A stretch of 64,000 nt of DNA from Rhynchopus sp. YZ270_cl-10 (Eukaryota; Euglenozoa; Diplonemea; Diplonemida; Diplonemidae), in contig OZ037919.1 of assembly GCA_964035575.1 (NCBI GenBank), positions 682,001-746,000 on the forward strand. Direction: 5' to 3'. This document shows, in pieces, positions 9,098-17,997 of the stretch. Within the stretch, counting starts at the first letter, position 1; each line of letters begins with the position of its first letter. The notes beneath the pieces are model-generated. The model was not told the origin of the DNA. It did no database searches and saw nothing but the letters and a program-made list of their open reading frames with translations. The position numbers were made by a program, and so were the translations under genes.

Positions 9098-12049
9098 ATG
9101 GGATCAAAAACATCAAAAAAGCCGGAAGCTTCTGAGACCTGGTTTGACACTCTCGTATCATTGCTGATGTTGCAATATCTGTATGATGCTTTGGTCTGGC
9201 CGCTCAGGATGTTCCAGAAAGGGTTGAACGTGCTTCAAGGCATTTTCCTGTTTGGACGTGACATTCCCGTTCTTGCGAGCGTTGCGCGCTATTATTTCAC
9301 GTACCTCTATGCACCGGTGGTGATCTTCACGTTGGTCTTCCTTGTGAACTGTTCCCTTCATTGTACGTATGCGTTGTTGGTGCCGCAGGACCGTCCGATG
9401 TTGATGTTGTTGCACCTTCCGCCGTATATCTATAGTATGACCGGATTGGTGTTCACAGGGTACAAGGTGATCACGCTTGTTGCGGACACGATGTCCGACA
9501 GCTACCACAGTGCAGGGGATCATCAGTATTTTTACCTCAAAATCCGCCTCAAAAAGGCGGTGTCGCGCCACCCTTTGTTGCTTGCGTTTAATACGGCTGC
9601 GTTTTGCGCGTTTATCATTTATGTGGCTCCGCCGGGTCTGCTTGGCGTAGGGTTGGGTTGTGTGAGGTATCTCACCGGCTTTTCGAAGATTCTGGAATAC
9701 GACCCTGAGCTTACCACCCCAGCGATTGTGTGCGGGGAGGCAATTATGTTGGTGCATTTGGCCTTCATGGTGGTGTCCTTTTTTGTTAAGAAAAGCTTTT
9801 ACGTTGTGCGCGACGGTGGCGGCTACGAAGGTGGCGATGAAGGCCGCAGGACGCACGCGCCTGATGAGACTGCATTCTTCTTCGGCATATTCTGGCCGTG
9901 GGTGGTCCCGAAGGTGCGGGACCTCTCTCTGCTGATGCTTGCACTGTCGTGGGGGTATTGGTTTCTGCGCCACGACTACGTTACCGCTTCGTCCTGCGCT
10001 GTAGAGGCGTCGATTTACATTCTTGTTCCGCATATTGCATTTAACGGATTATGTGCCTTCACGCTTGCAGAAGGGGAGGTTTTCGCGGCGTTTTCATATC
10101 TAAACAGCAACCGCAGGCATGTTCCCGAGGTTGCGGTGTTGACTGCCGCATATTTAATGTGGGGTGCCTGGACGGTGTCAGTGGTGCAGTCGGCGGATGT
10201 CATGCTGCTAACGTTTCTTGCCTCCTCCGCGTTAATCGTTAGAGCGACGCAGATTGTTAAAGTATCAGGGGAAGAGGAGTCCGCCTTTGCACAGATCTCT
10301 AAGAGAAGGAAGAGGAAGATTAAGAAGAGGCAAGGTGGGGGTGGTGGCGGTGTGGGAGCCCTAGGGCGTATTCTCAATACGTTGGGAGGGTTTGGAAGTC
10401 ACGATGAAGGAAGCGAGCCGAGCTTTGATGAAATTGCTGCAGATTATTCGTCGTGCTATTCAGAGGAGATAGGGTTTGGCCCTGCGGAGGCTCAGAGGCT
10501 GACGGATTCGTTCCACCTGACGACACCTCTGCGTGTTTCCGAAGCTGCAGAACTGAAGTCCCCGAAAAAGCTTTTGGAGCTTGTAATCCTTTACTTTGAA
10601 AAGGCGTTTTTGTTGGTGTTCTTCCATTCTACGTTTTTTGCGAAGGAGGTGAAGGAGAACGTACAGCATGCTTCCCGGCGTTCGAAGGGGTTTATTGAGC
10701 AGGCAAAATGGAGGGTGAGGTCTCGGATTGCGATTCGCGTTGTGGGGATGGCGTGTGTGCTGTTGATTGCGCCGATGACGTCGGCGTCGGTCGTACAGAA
10801 TTTGCTCCCAGAGAGGGTGCGGAGGATGCATTCAGCGTCGTTGCATCTCAGAGCAGAGGGTGTTGCAGAAGATGCCAAATCCCACCATGTGAACGATGTC
10901 GAGGCGGAGTCAATATCGCTCTTTACCTTTACCGTTTTCCGTGCAGTTCGGGTGTCTTCTTGTATTGCGTCGGTTACCGTGAGACATATTACTCCATTCT
11001 TCAGTCCATATGAGTCGTCTATTAGTCTACCCGAAAAGCTGGCAGAAGAATGTTTTGATTATGAACCTGAATCGACGGATGAGGGAAACAGCAGCATTGC
11101 GGCACTCAATTTAAACCATTTAGTATTGTCGATGACAATGCAAAGAGGGGACCCGCCAAATGCAACCGATACCGAAACCGACGCATATCCCAGTCTATGT
11201 AAGCAAGAATGGGAAGGGGTAGGGGTCTGGTCGTACGCGGTGTTCAGTGCCTTAGCGTATCTCCCGCCAAAGGAGTTTACGAAGGGTGTGGCGTTTTTTA
11301 ATTCGGTTTTGAAAGAAAGGAGTGGGGCCGACTGGGAGGTGCGGCACGCTGCGGAAAGCGAGGGGATTAACAGCGCGTCCTTCTTCGATGTGTTCTCCCC
11401 GAGCCGGAAGCTATCTGTTATTGTGATTCGCGGGACGAATCCGGTGTCTCCGCTCGATTACCTCCAAAACATCGCTATGTACAACGAAGCAGGAATCTAC
11501 CACATGACCTCCAGTGTAATCCCATTCTTCACCCTTTTCCCGCAAAAACTCATCACAGATTCTATCCTGCTCTCCTCCCGGTTGGAGCAAATGTTTGCCA
11601 CCGTTTTTTTTGCCACCTCCTCAAACAAAAAGGTGGTCAAGTACTATTGGGAGCATGTGTTAAAGCATGTAAAGGGCAGGAGAGAAGATGGTGCTGGTGT
11701 GGTGCTGTCTGGGCATAGCTTGGGGGGTGCTATCGCGAAGATTGTAGGGGCAAGGCTTGGGTTGAGGGGCCTCTCGTTTCATGGTCCAGGGGTGGTGCTC
11801 AGTCATAAGAAGTTTGGTATCCCTGATGTCGCGAAGATCCACCGCTACACTGCCTCGATCGTTCCAGAAAGCGACATGGTACCAACAGTCGACCGGCTCG
11901 GAGGAGATGTGCACAACATCCTGTGTGCTTCACGCCGCCAAGACACCTGCCATCTCTTAGAGAGTACTGTGGTGGAGCTCTGGAACCGCTGTCCCAGTGT
12001 ACGCTCCACGCTCTCCCTCTCATCCGTGCATTTTGAGTCGCAAGTATGA
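9098..12049 (+). CDS. Multi-spanning membrane class 3 (fungal-type) lipase, diacylglycerol-lipase-like
   Basis: 983 residues. The N-terminal MGSKTSKK fits the N-myristoylation pattern (Gly2, Ser6). The first 400 residues hold several hydrophobic segments (about 65-98, 155-185, 210-230, 275-300, 340-390), another lies near 545-565, and a basic/Gly-rich loop lies near 410. The C-terminal third is a class 3 lipase domain: VIVIRGTN strand, GHSLGG elbow with nucleophile Ser874, Asp926 in ESDMVP and His952 in DTCHLLES complete a plausible Ser-Asp-His triad. N-terminal membrane helices followed by this domain recall sn-1-specific diacylglycerol lipases, which release 2-acylglycerols; the exact substrate is inferred. 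The ATG follows a long pyrimidine tract. The last 71 codons are duplicated at 17,104-17,319. Confidence 0.85.
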   Translation: MGSKTSKKPEASETWFDTLVSLLMLQYLYDALVWPLRMFQKGLNVLQGIFLFGRDIPVLASVARYYFTYLYAPVVIFTLVFLVNCSLHCTYALLVPQDRPMLMLLHLPPYIYSMTGLVFTGYKVITLVADTMSDSYHSAGDHQYFYLKIRLKKAVSRHPLLLAFNTAAFCAFIIYVAPPGLLGVGLGCVRYLTGFSKILEYDPELTTPAIVCGEAIMLVHLAFMVVSFFVKKSFYVVRDGGGYEGGDEGRRTHAPDETAFFFGIFWPWVVPKVRDLSLLMLALSWGYWFLRHDYVTASSCAVEASIYILVPHIAFNGLCAFTLAEGEVFAAFSYLNSNRRHVPEVAVLTAAYLMWGAWTVSVVQSADVMLLTFLASSALIVRATQIVKVSGEEESAFAQISKRRKRKIKKRQGGGGGGVGALGRILNTLGGFGSHDEGSEPSFDEIAADYSSCYSEEIGFGPAEAQRLTDSFHLTTPLRVSEAAELKSPKKLLELVILYFEKAFLLVFFHSTFFAKEVKENVQHASRRSKGFIEQAKWRVRSRIAIRVVGMACVLLIAPMTSASVVQNLLPERVRRMHSASLHLRAEGVAEDAKSHHVNDVEAESISLFTFTVFRAVRVSSCIASVTVRHITPFFSPYESSISLPEKLAEECFDYEPESTDEGNSSIAALNLNHLVLSMTMQRGDPPNATDTETDAYPSLCKQEWEGVGVWSYAVFSALAYLPPKEFTKGVAFFNSVLKERSGADWEVRHAAESEGINSASFFDVFSPSRKLSVIVIRGTNPVSPLDYLQNIAMYNEAGIYHMTSSVIPFFTLFPQKLITDSILLSSRLEQMFATVFFATSSNKKVVKYYWEHVLKHVKGRREDGAGVVLSGHSLGGAIAKIVGARLGLRGLSFHGPGVVLSHKKFGIPDVAKIHRYTASIVPESDMVPTVDRLGGDVHNILCASRRQDTCHLLESTVVELWNRCPSVRSTLSLSSVHFESQV

Positions 12050-12164
12050 GAGAGAGAGGTGAGTGTATGCGTTATGCAGTTAATCCATTGTTTTCTTTTG
12101 GGGTGCGTCTGATGTTCGATGTGCCTTCTGCAGTATTCTCCATTTTTTGTTTCGATTTTTTTTT

Positions 12165-12215
12165 GGTGACTAAGCACGAGAGGCTTAGGATCATCTTATA
12201 AACTTTTCTTTTTTT
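12165..12215 (+). repeat. CTAAGC/GCTTAG hairpin element, copy 1
   Basis: GGTGACTAAGC, a 7-base loop, GCTTAGGATCATC, then TTATAAACTTTTC and a T run. The CTAAGC and GCTTAG arms pair. Near-identical copies lie at 28,529 and 30,955. In the duplicated segment at 17,320-17,580 this element is absent while the flanks align, so it behaves as an insertion. Confidence 0.65.
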
Positions 12216-12290
12216 GACGACCGTGTCGTCACTATGTGATTTCTCTCTCCGTATTTCTGCTTTTTGATTTTTTTTTTTGATTTTGTTTTA

Positions 12291-12330
12291 GGTGATTAGG
12301 CACAAGTGAGGCTTAGGATCATCATTACAA
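12291..12330 (+). repeat. CTAAGC/GCTTAG hairpin element, diverged copy
   Basis: GGTGATTAGGC...GAGGCTTAGGATCATCATTAC. The copy in the duplicated segment (17,559-17,695) is split by an 80-base palindromic insertion. Confidence 0.5.
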
Positions 12331-12361
12331 AAATTCAAAATGAAATACCCCCCTTCTTTAT

Positions 12362-12625
12362 TTATTCGTTGTTTGATCGCATCCATCCCAAAATCACACT
12401 GGGAGGTACCTCGACATGTCTGTCCCACAAAAGAACGTTCTGCAATGTCTTCGAAGCTAGGTTTTGCACGAAGGTGATGGCTGCTGGTAATGTGCACAGT
12501 GGTGTGTGTGTTGTGTACGAATGCCACACTATGCATCCAACTACTACATAGTATTGGCGTGGCGTCAGCTTCCCCGTGCGCAGTGCCGCTAGTTCATCCT
12601 TCGTTGCAAAAACTTTTCGAGCCAT
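12362..12625 (-). CDS. Small minus-strand open frame, unknown
   Basis: 87 residues from a true ATG (MARKVFATKDELAALRTGKL...) to a stop at 12362. Its composition is protein-like, unlike most frames in this AT-rich spacer, and it lies against the direction of every other gene. No family recognised. It may be a fragment of a mobile or duplicated gene rather than a working one. Confidence 0.3.
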   Translation of the reverse strand: MARKVFATKDELAALRTGKLTPRQYYVVVGCIVWHSYTTHTPLCTLPAAITFVQNLASKTLQNVLLWDRHVEVPPSVILGWMRSNNE

Positions 12626-12966
12626 GCCGGTTCAGATCGAAATGTGTGTTTCTCCAAGTTAAATTCCACTCCGAATACGCAGAACTGTTGTGTAGGGGTA
12701 CCGTACGTCGGATCGTCTCTGTTGAGTTCGACTTTCGCTTTTTTTTTTTTTCTCTTTCAAACCCCAAAAGTCCCGAAAACCCCGCGTCCTGAAGTATGGG
12801 GGAGAGGTGGGGCAGAAGGGGGGAAGGGGAAAACGGTACAACTCATGGCAAGCGAAGAGCGTGTCTTTCATTTCCAGACGTATTGCATTCTCGTACAAAA
12901 GGATTTTATTTTTTATGTTGGGTGCATTGTTTTAAAAGACACATATCACACACACAAGGACAGACA

Positions 12967-15900
12967 ATGCGTTTGCTCGTGATGCTCTCAGTGTGTTCGC
13001 TGTCGCTTGCCGCACCACTGCCTGCATGTGAGCAGACCTCGTCACCACTGAATGCTACATTCACTTCTCCAAATTCTACGTACTTCGCGAAGTGCTGGAC
13101 GTTTCAGTGCAATGGAACAGTTCACATAACATTCCTCAACTTCTCGGCTTCCGGGATGTTGTCTCTCGTGAACAGCAACGGTTACCAACTCACTTCTCTG
13201 ATGGACTACCATGACAACTACACTGCTTCGTATCCTGCAAACGGCGAGATGACGATTCTGTACAACGACATCATCTCTCACGACCACAACGACCCAGTGA
13301 ACTTCACAGTTGAGTGGGAGTGCGACGAAGACACATCTGTTGTTCCGCCTGCAGAGGGTTATGACACGTCTGACTACCTCACACTGGCACAAACAGGGAC
13401 GTACGAGAGGCTGTTCTCACAAAAAAGAGATCACAACTGGATCATTCCCTGCACAGGCACACTCAGCATTGCAGAGCGGTTGGGTATCGACGGTTATGTA
13501 GAGCTCGTTTACGGGGACGGCAGGGGCAAAACTCTGCTGGACTGGATGGCGTATCCGCACGCAATCCCGTCCATCAAGGAGTACCAGGTGCTCTCTGGTG
13601 CATTTCAGATTCAATTAAGAGTACCCTACACTCACACTGACAACTTCTTCTTCTTCTCGTGGAGTTGCAATGGTGTGAGACCAACGCTTCCACCATTTGG
13701 AGAAACTGGAGTACCCGCCACACGAGCACCCGTGCCAACTCCGCTGCCTGCCACACCAACACCAACAACTGCTCCACTGTCTGCATGTGAGGAGACTTCG
13801 TCACCACTGAATGCTACATTCCCTCCTGAAAATGCATACCAGTATATGAAGTGTTGGACGTTTCAGTGCAATGGAACTGTTCACATGACATTCCTCAACT
13901 TCTCGGCACACGGGGTGTTGTCTCTCGTGAACAGCAACGGTTACCAGCTCGCTTCTCTGATGGACTACCATGACAACTACACTGCTTCGTATCCTGCAAA
14001 CGGCGAGATGATGATTCTGTACCACGACACAGATGCATATTACTACTACGACACAGTGGACATCACAGTTGAGTGGGGGTGCGACGAAGACACACCTGTT
14101 GTTCCGCCTGCAGAGGGTTATGACTCGTCTGACTACCTCACACTGGCACAAAGCGGGACGTACGAGAGGCTGTTCTCACAAAAAAGAGATTACAAGTGGA
14201 TCATTCCCTGCACAGGCACACTCAGCATTGCAGAGCGTGGGCACTTCGGTTTCATCTCATCTTATGCCTACCTCACATACATCAACAGCAACGGGAGCAC
14301 TGTGTTGCGGCGGTCGGAGCTCCATAGCTCGTCCAGCAACGAGTACGAGGTGCGTGGTGACTTTCTGATTCAATTGAGTTGCACCTACACTAGCATCACT
14401 GACAACTTCATCTTCCTCTCATGGAGTTGCAATGGTGTGAGACCAACGCTTCCACCATTTGGAGAAACTGCAGTGCCTGCCCCACGAGTACCTCCAACAA
14501 CTGCTCCACTGCCTGCATGTGAGCAGACTTCGTCACCACTGAATGCTTCGTTCCCTCCTGAAAATGCATACCAGTATATGAAGTGTTGGACGTTTCAGTG
14601 CAAGGGAACTGCTCACATGACATTCCTCAACTTCTCGGCACACGGGATGTTGTCTCTCCTGAACAGTGACGGTTACCAACTCGCTTCTCTGATGGACTAC
14701 CATGACAACTACACTGCTTCGTATCCTGCAAACGGCGAGATGACGATTCTGTACCACGACACAGATGCATATTACTACTACGACACAGTGGACATCACAG
14801 TTGAGTGGGGGTGCGACGAAGACACACCTGTTGTTCCGTCTGCAGAGGGTTATAACTCGTCTGACTACCTCACACTGGCACAAACAGGCACGTACGAGAG
14901 GCTGTTCTCACAAAAAAGAGATTACAAGTGGATCATTCCCTGCACAGGCACACTCAGCATTGAAGAGCGCTTCGACATCGTTGTATCTTTCGCAGAGCTC
15001 ACATACATCAACAGCAACGGGGGCACTGTGATGCGGTGGTCGGGACGCTCAAGCTCGTCCCGCAACGAGTATGAGGTACATGGTCACTTTCTGATTGAGT
15101 TGAGTACCTACTACACTGGCATCAGGGACAACTCCCTTCTCCTCTCCTGGAGCTGTGACAGCGTCTCGGGTCCACCACTCACAAACTCACCTGTGTATTC
15201 TTTTGCTCCAACGACATATCCACCTGACACTCGAGCCACAACACCAGACCATCCTGCTGGTTCTTCTGTAGCACCAACAGACCTGCCCGCTGGTACCACG
15301 TTTGCACCACCTACATCTGCACCTCCCACAGCACTTCCAACAGCAACACCAACAGACCTGCCTGCTGGTGCCACTTTTGCACCACCTACATCTGCACCTC
15401 CCACAGCACTTCCAACAGCAACACCAACAGACCTGCCTGCTGGCGCCACTTTTGCACCACCACCACCTCCTTCTGTGAACGCCCTGTGCACAACTGACGA
15501 AGACTGTCGCAGTGGGAGGCTTGACCCGAAGTCGACGTGTGAGGATGGGACGTGTGTGTGTCATACACAGGGCTACACACACCCCCCTGGTGTGCCTCTG
15601 TGCCTGCTTGCGGACGACGTGACAGTGCCGATGGCGTTTGCTGTGGAGTACGACGGAGTGGAGGCACAGTCTTTGTGGACGACAACAGCAACGAAGAGGG
15701 AAAGCTTTGAGGACACAATGGGAGAAGCACTGGGCACTGTGACGGACATGCGTGTTGTGGTGTCGGATGGCGGTGTCCTTGTGGTGGGGATGGTGCGTGC
15801 CAGCACAGCAAAACTTGCCGACGTCCTTTCGGGGAAGGAGGACCTGTCAGCAGCGCTTTCCTCTTCGGGTGTGTCTGTGAGCCACGGGGTGACCTGTGCA

Positions 15901-16266
15901 CGCACAGACGCGTCGTACACAGTGCAGCACAATGGTGTGTGCAATGCGGTCGAGTGTGAAGGCAACACAACCCTGACGCTGGCAGACGGGACGTACCGAT
16001 GTGAGCGAGAGGCACCACAGCCGGAGGAAGCGGGGTCAGGGTCAGGGTCGAAGTCTGGGTCTGGGTCGGAGTCGAGCGGGAGCAGCAAGGTGTTCCTTTA
16101 CGTCGGCATCGGTGTGGGCGTGCTTGGGGTGGCTGTGGGTGTGGTTGTTGCGTTTTGCTGTCTGCATAAGAAGCAGCATGCGAAAGAGCCGAAGGACCTG
16201 CTCTTTGAAGTGCCACTTGCGGAGGCTGAGCTGTACCATCTGGAACCCGAACAGGCCTTACACTGA
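12967..16266 (+). CDS. Modular type I membrane (adhesin-like) protein, full-length copy 3
   Basis: 1099 residues with the same architecture as the gene at 153: signal peptide (MRLLVMLSVCSLSLAAP), three CUB-like module pairs with CWTFQC and WIIPCTGTL motifs, a Thr/Pro/Ala stalk with a directly repeated PTDLPAGATFAPPTSAPP unit, the CTTDEDC EGF-like module, type-a SEA-like module, a longer Gly-Ser linker (GSGSGSKSGSGSES), a transmembrane helix and a tail ending LEPEQALH. The upstream frame is open from 12796, but 12967 is the family start. The 5' leader is shorter than in copies 1 and 2, sharing only about 20 bases before the ATG. The B half of pair 1 is diverged (LDWMAYPHA), showing module-level variation. 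Confidence 0.85.
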   Translation: MRLLVMLSVCSLSLAAPLPACEQTSSPLNATFTSPNSTYFAKCWTFQCNGTVHITFLNFSASGMLSLVNSNGYQLTSLMDYHDNYTASYPANGEMTILYNDIISHDHNDPVNFTVEWECDEDTSVVPPAEGYDTSDYLTLAQTGTYERLFSQKRDHNWIIPCTGTLSIAERLGIDGYVELVYGDGRGKTLLDWMAYPHAIPSIKEYQVLSGAFQIQLRVPYTHTDNFFFFSWSCNGVRPTLPPFGETGVPATRAPVPTPLPATPTPTTAPLSACEETSSPLNATFPPENAYQYMKCWTFQCNGTVHMTFLNFSAHGVLSLVNSNGYQLASLMDYHDNYTASYPANGEMMILYHDTDAYYYYDTVDITVEWGCDEDTPVVPPAEGYDSSDYLTLAQSGTYERLFSQKRDYKWIIPCTGTLSIAERGHFGFISSYAYLTYINSNGSTVLRRSELHSSSSNEYEVRGDFLIQLSCTYTSITDNFIFLSWSCNGVRPTLPPFGETAVPAPRVPPTTAPLPACEQTSSPLNASFPPENAYQYMKCWTFQCKGTAHMTFLNFSAHGMLSLLNSDGYQLASLMDYHDNYTASYPANGEMTILYHDTDAYYYYDTVDITVEWGCDEDTPVVPSAEGYNSSDYLTLAQTGTYERLFSQKRDYKWIIPCTGTLSIEERFDIVVSFAELTYINSNGGTVMRWSGRSSSSRNEYEVHGHFLIELSTYYTGIRDNSLLLSWSCDSVSGPPLTNSPVYSFAPTTYPPDTRATTPDHPAGSSVAPTDLPAGTTFAPPTSAPPTALPTATPTDLPAGATFAPPTSAPPTALPTATPTDLPAGATFAPPPPPSVNALCTTDEDCRSGRLDPKSTCEDGTCVCHTQGYTHPPGVPLCLLADDVTVPMAFAVEYDGVEAQSLWTTTATKRESFEDTMGEALGTVTDMRVVVSDGGVLVVGMVRASTAKLADVLSGKEDLSAALSSSGVSVSHGVTCARTDASYTVQHNGVCNAVECEGNTTLTLADGTYRCEREAPQPEEAGSGSGSKSGSGSESSGSSKVFLYVGIGVGVLGVAVGVVVAFCCLHKKQHAKEPKDLLFEVPLAEAELYHLEPEQALH

Positions 16267-16329
16267 TGTTGGACACCAGTGAAGTGAGAATCGCTTTGTT
16301 GCATCGTTTTCCATGTTTCTTTTGAAGTG

Positions 16330-17065
16330 CGTATAACAGAGCTGTGGATATTGGTCCCAGGTTTTCAGACATTTGTCCACCTTACACCGTTCATTGTCAA
16401 CGTACTGAGAGAGTAAATAGAAATGCGGTCATTTTCGGAGCGTTGTCACATGGTTAATGATTTGCTTGTATTCGGATATAAAATGCAGTGATCCAAGAAA
16501 TGAAAATACCCTCCCGAGGGTTTGAACATCCCCAACCCCACCTTAGTTTTTACAACGTCTGAGGGTTAACACCCTCCTTAGGTTCTGCAAGCCTAAAAGC
16601 CACCTCAGTTTGCAACCTTCAATGTAAATGATAACTGCACGGTTATCAAGAGAATGAAGGCTATACCAATATTGTTTTAGTACCTGATACAGTTCGGCAC
16701 TGCTCCCTGGTTGCTTTTGAAACTGGACACAACAAAGAACACAAATGTGAGTTGCTGTGTTGTGTTTTGTCGAAAGCAGCTGTATGGAACGTATGTGTGT
16801 AAAGAACTTTTCTGTACCCTCCCCTGTTTCCCCTTTTCATGCACTGTGGTGCGAGCTCCCCCGTGATTTTCCCCATGTTGCATCTTTTCGACAAAGCTGT
16901 GGACAACAGCGTGGTTGTGCCTGCTTTCTTTGCTGACTACCATTTTTATTGATAACGATTGCAACGAAGGTGACTCGTACGAGAGGTTAGTTTTTGTATT
17001 TCAGGACCCTGTACACAGACCCAGCTTACCTTTCTCATTTGCAACGTGTCTACTTTTTTGTAAGC
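16330..17065 (+). repeat. 3' flank cassette, long copy b
   Basis: Matches 20,005-20,735 over nearly its whole length, including GGTTTTCAGACATTTGTCC, the AAATAGAAATGCGGTCATTT block, the hairpins described for copy a, and a distal block with GATAACGATTGCAACGAAGG and TTTCAGGACCCTGT. It follows the stop of the surface gene at 16266. Confidence 0.7.
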
Positions 17066-17100
17066 GCCCGGTGTCACATGATACTGTTTTTGATGGAGAC

Positions 17101-17319
17101 ATGAAGATCCACCGCTACACTGCCTCGATCGTTCCAGAAAGCGACATGGTACCAACAGTCGACCGGCTCGGAGGAGATGTGCACAACATCCTGTGTGCTT
17201 CACGCCGCCAAGACACCTGCCATCTCTTAGAGAGTACTGTGGTGGAGCTCTGGAACCGCTGTCCCAGTGTACGCTCCACGCTCTCCCTCTCATCCGTGCA
17301 TTTTGAGTCGCAAGTATGA
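17101..17319 (+). pseudogene. Duplicated 3' end of the lipase gene
   Basis: Codons from AAGATCCACCGC to the TGA match 11,836-12,049 base for base as far as I can read, so the copy is recent. Only the Asp and His part of the triad is present; the Ser elbow and membrane region are missing. Similarity continues into the downstream flank (to about 17,700 versus 12,330). An ATG precedes the copied piece by chance, giving a frame of about 73 residues, but no function is expected. Confidence 0.8.
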
Positions 17320-17558
17320 GAGAGAGGTGAGTGTATGCGTTATGCAGTTAATCCATTGTTTTCTTTTGGGGTGCGTCTGATGTTCGATGTGCCTTTTGCA
17401 GTGTTCTCCACTTTTTGTTTCTAAAAGAAAGAATGCTGTGAACTGAAAGTATATGAATCTAACTGTTTCGACTTTTTTTGACGACCGTGTCGTCACTGTG
17501 TGTGATTTCTCTCGCCGTATTTCTGCTTTTTGATCTATTTTGACTTGGACGGGTTTTA

Positions 17559-17695
17559 GGTGATTAGTGGGGAGCAATATTACGGGTTACTAAAATTATG
17601 TGTCAGGAGGTAACCCATGATTAGGCGCACCCGCAATATTGCGCCCCACTGTAAGCAGAGCACAGTGAGGCTTAGGATCATCACTACAAAGATAA
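17559..17695 (+). repeat. Hairpin element split by an 80-base palindromic insertion
   Basis: The GGTGATTAG head (17,559-17,567) and GAGGCTTAGGATCATC tail (about 17,667-17,685) correspond to the element at 12,291. Between them lies a segment bounded by inverted 20-base ends (TGGGGAGCAATATTACGGGT at 17,568 and its near-complement ending CCCCA at about 17,649), a tiny MITE-like insertion. Confidence 0.5.
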
Positions 17696-17997
17696 AAAGC
17701 TTTTGTTACTCATGTTGGGTGCCACTGAATGCCTTGTGCGTTGCTGCAGAGTTGTTTTGCACTTTTACCTGTTTATTTTGCAGAATCCGTTTGTTTCCCC
17801 ACTGACAACCCTTTCACTGCTCTTCAAACCCTTCTTCTCTTTGCTGTCTTTATGCGTGTGATATTTCACATTGAATTCGTTGTGCAGAAGTCCTGCAGGG
17901 CTGTGTAGTGTTGGAACCCCGTAATCAGAAGCAAGGTGCATTCTTCAAAAGACACAGATCTCCCCACTCAGGACCATCCCACACACAAGGACAGACA

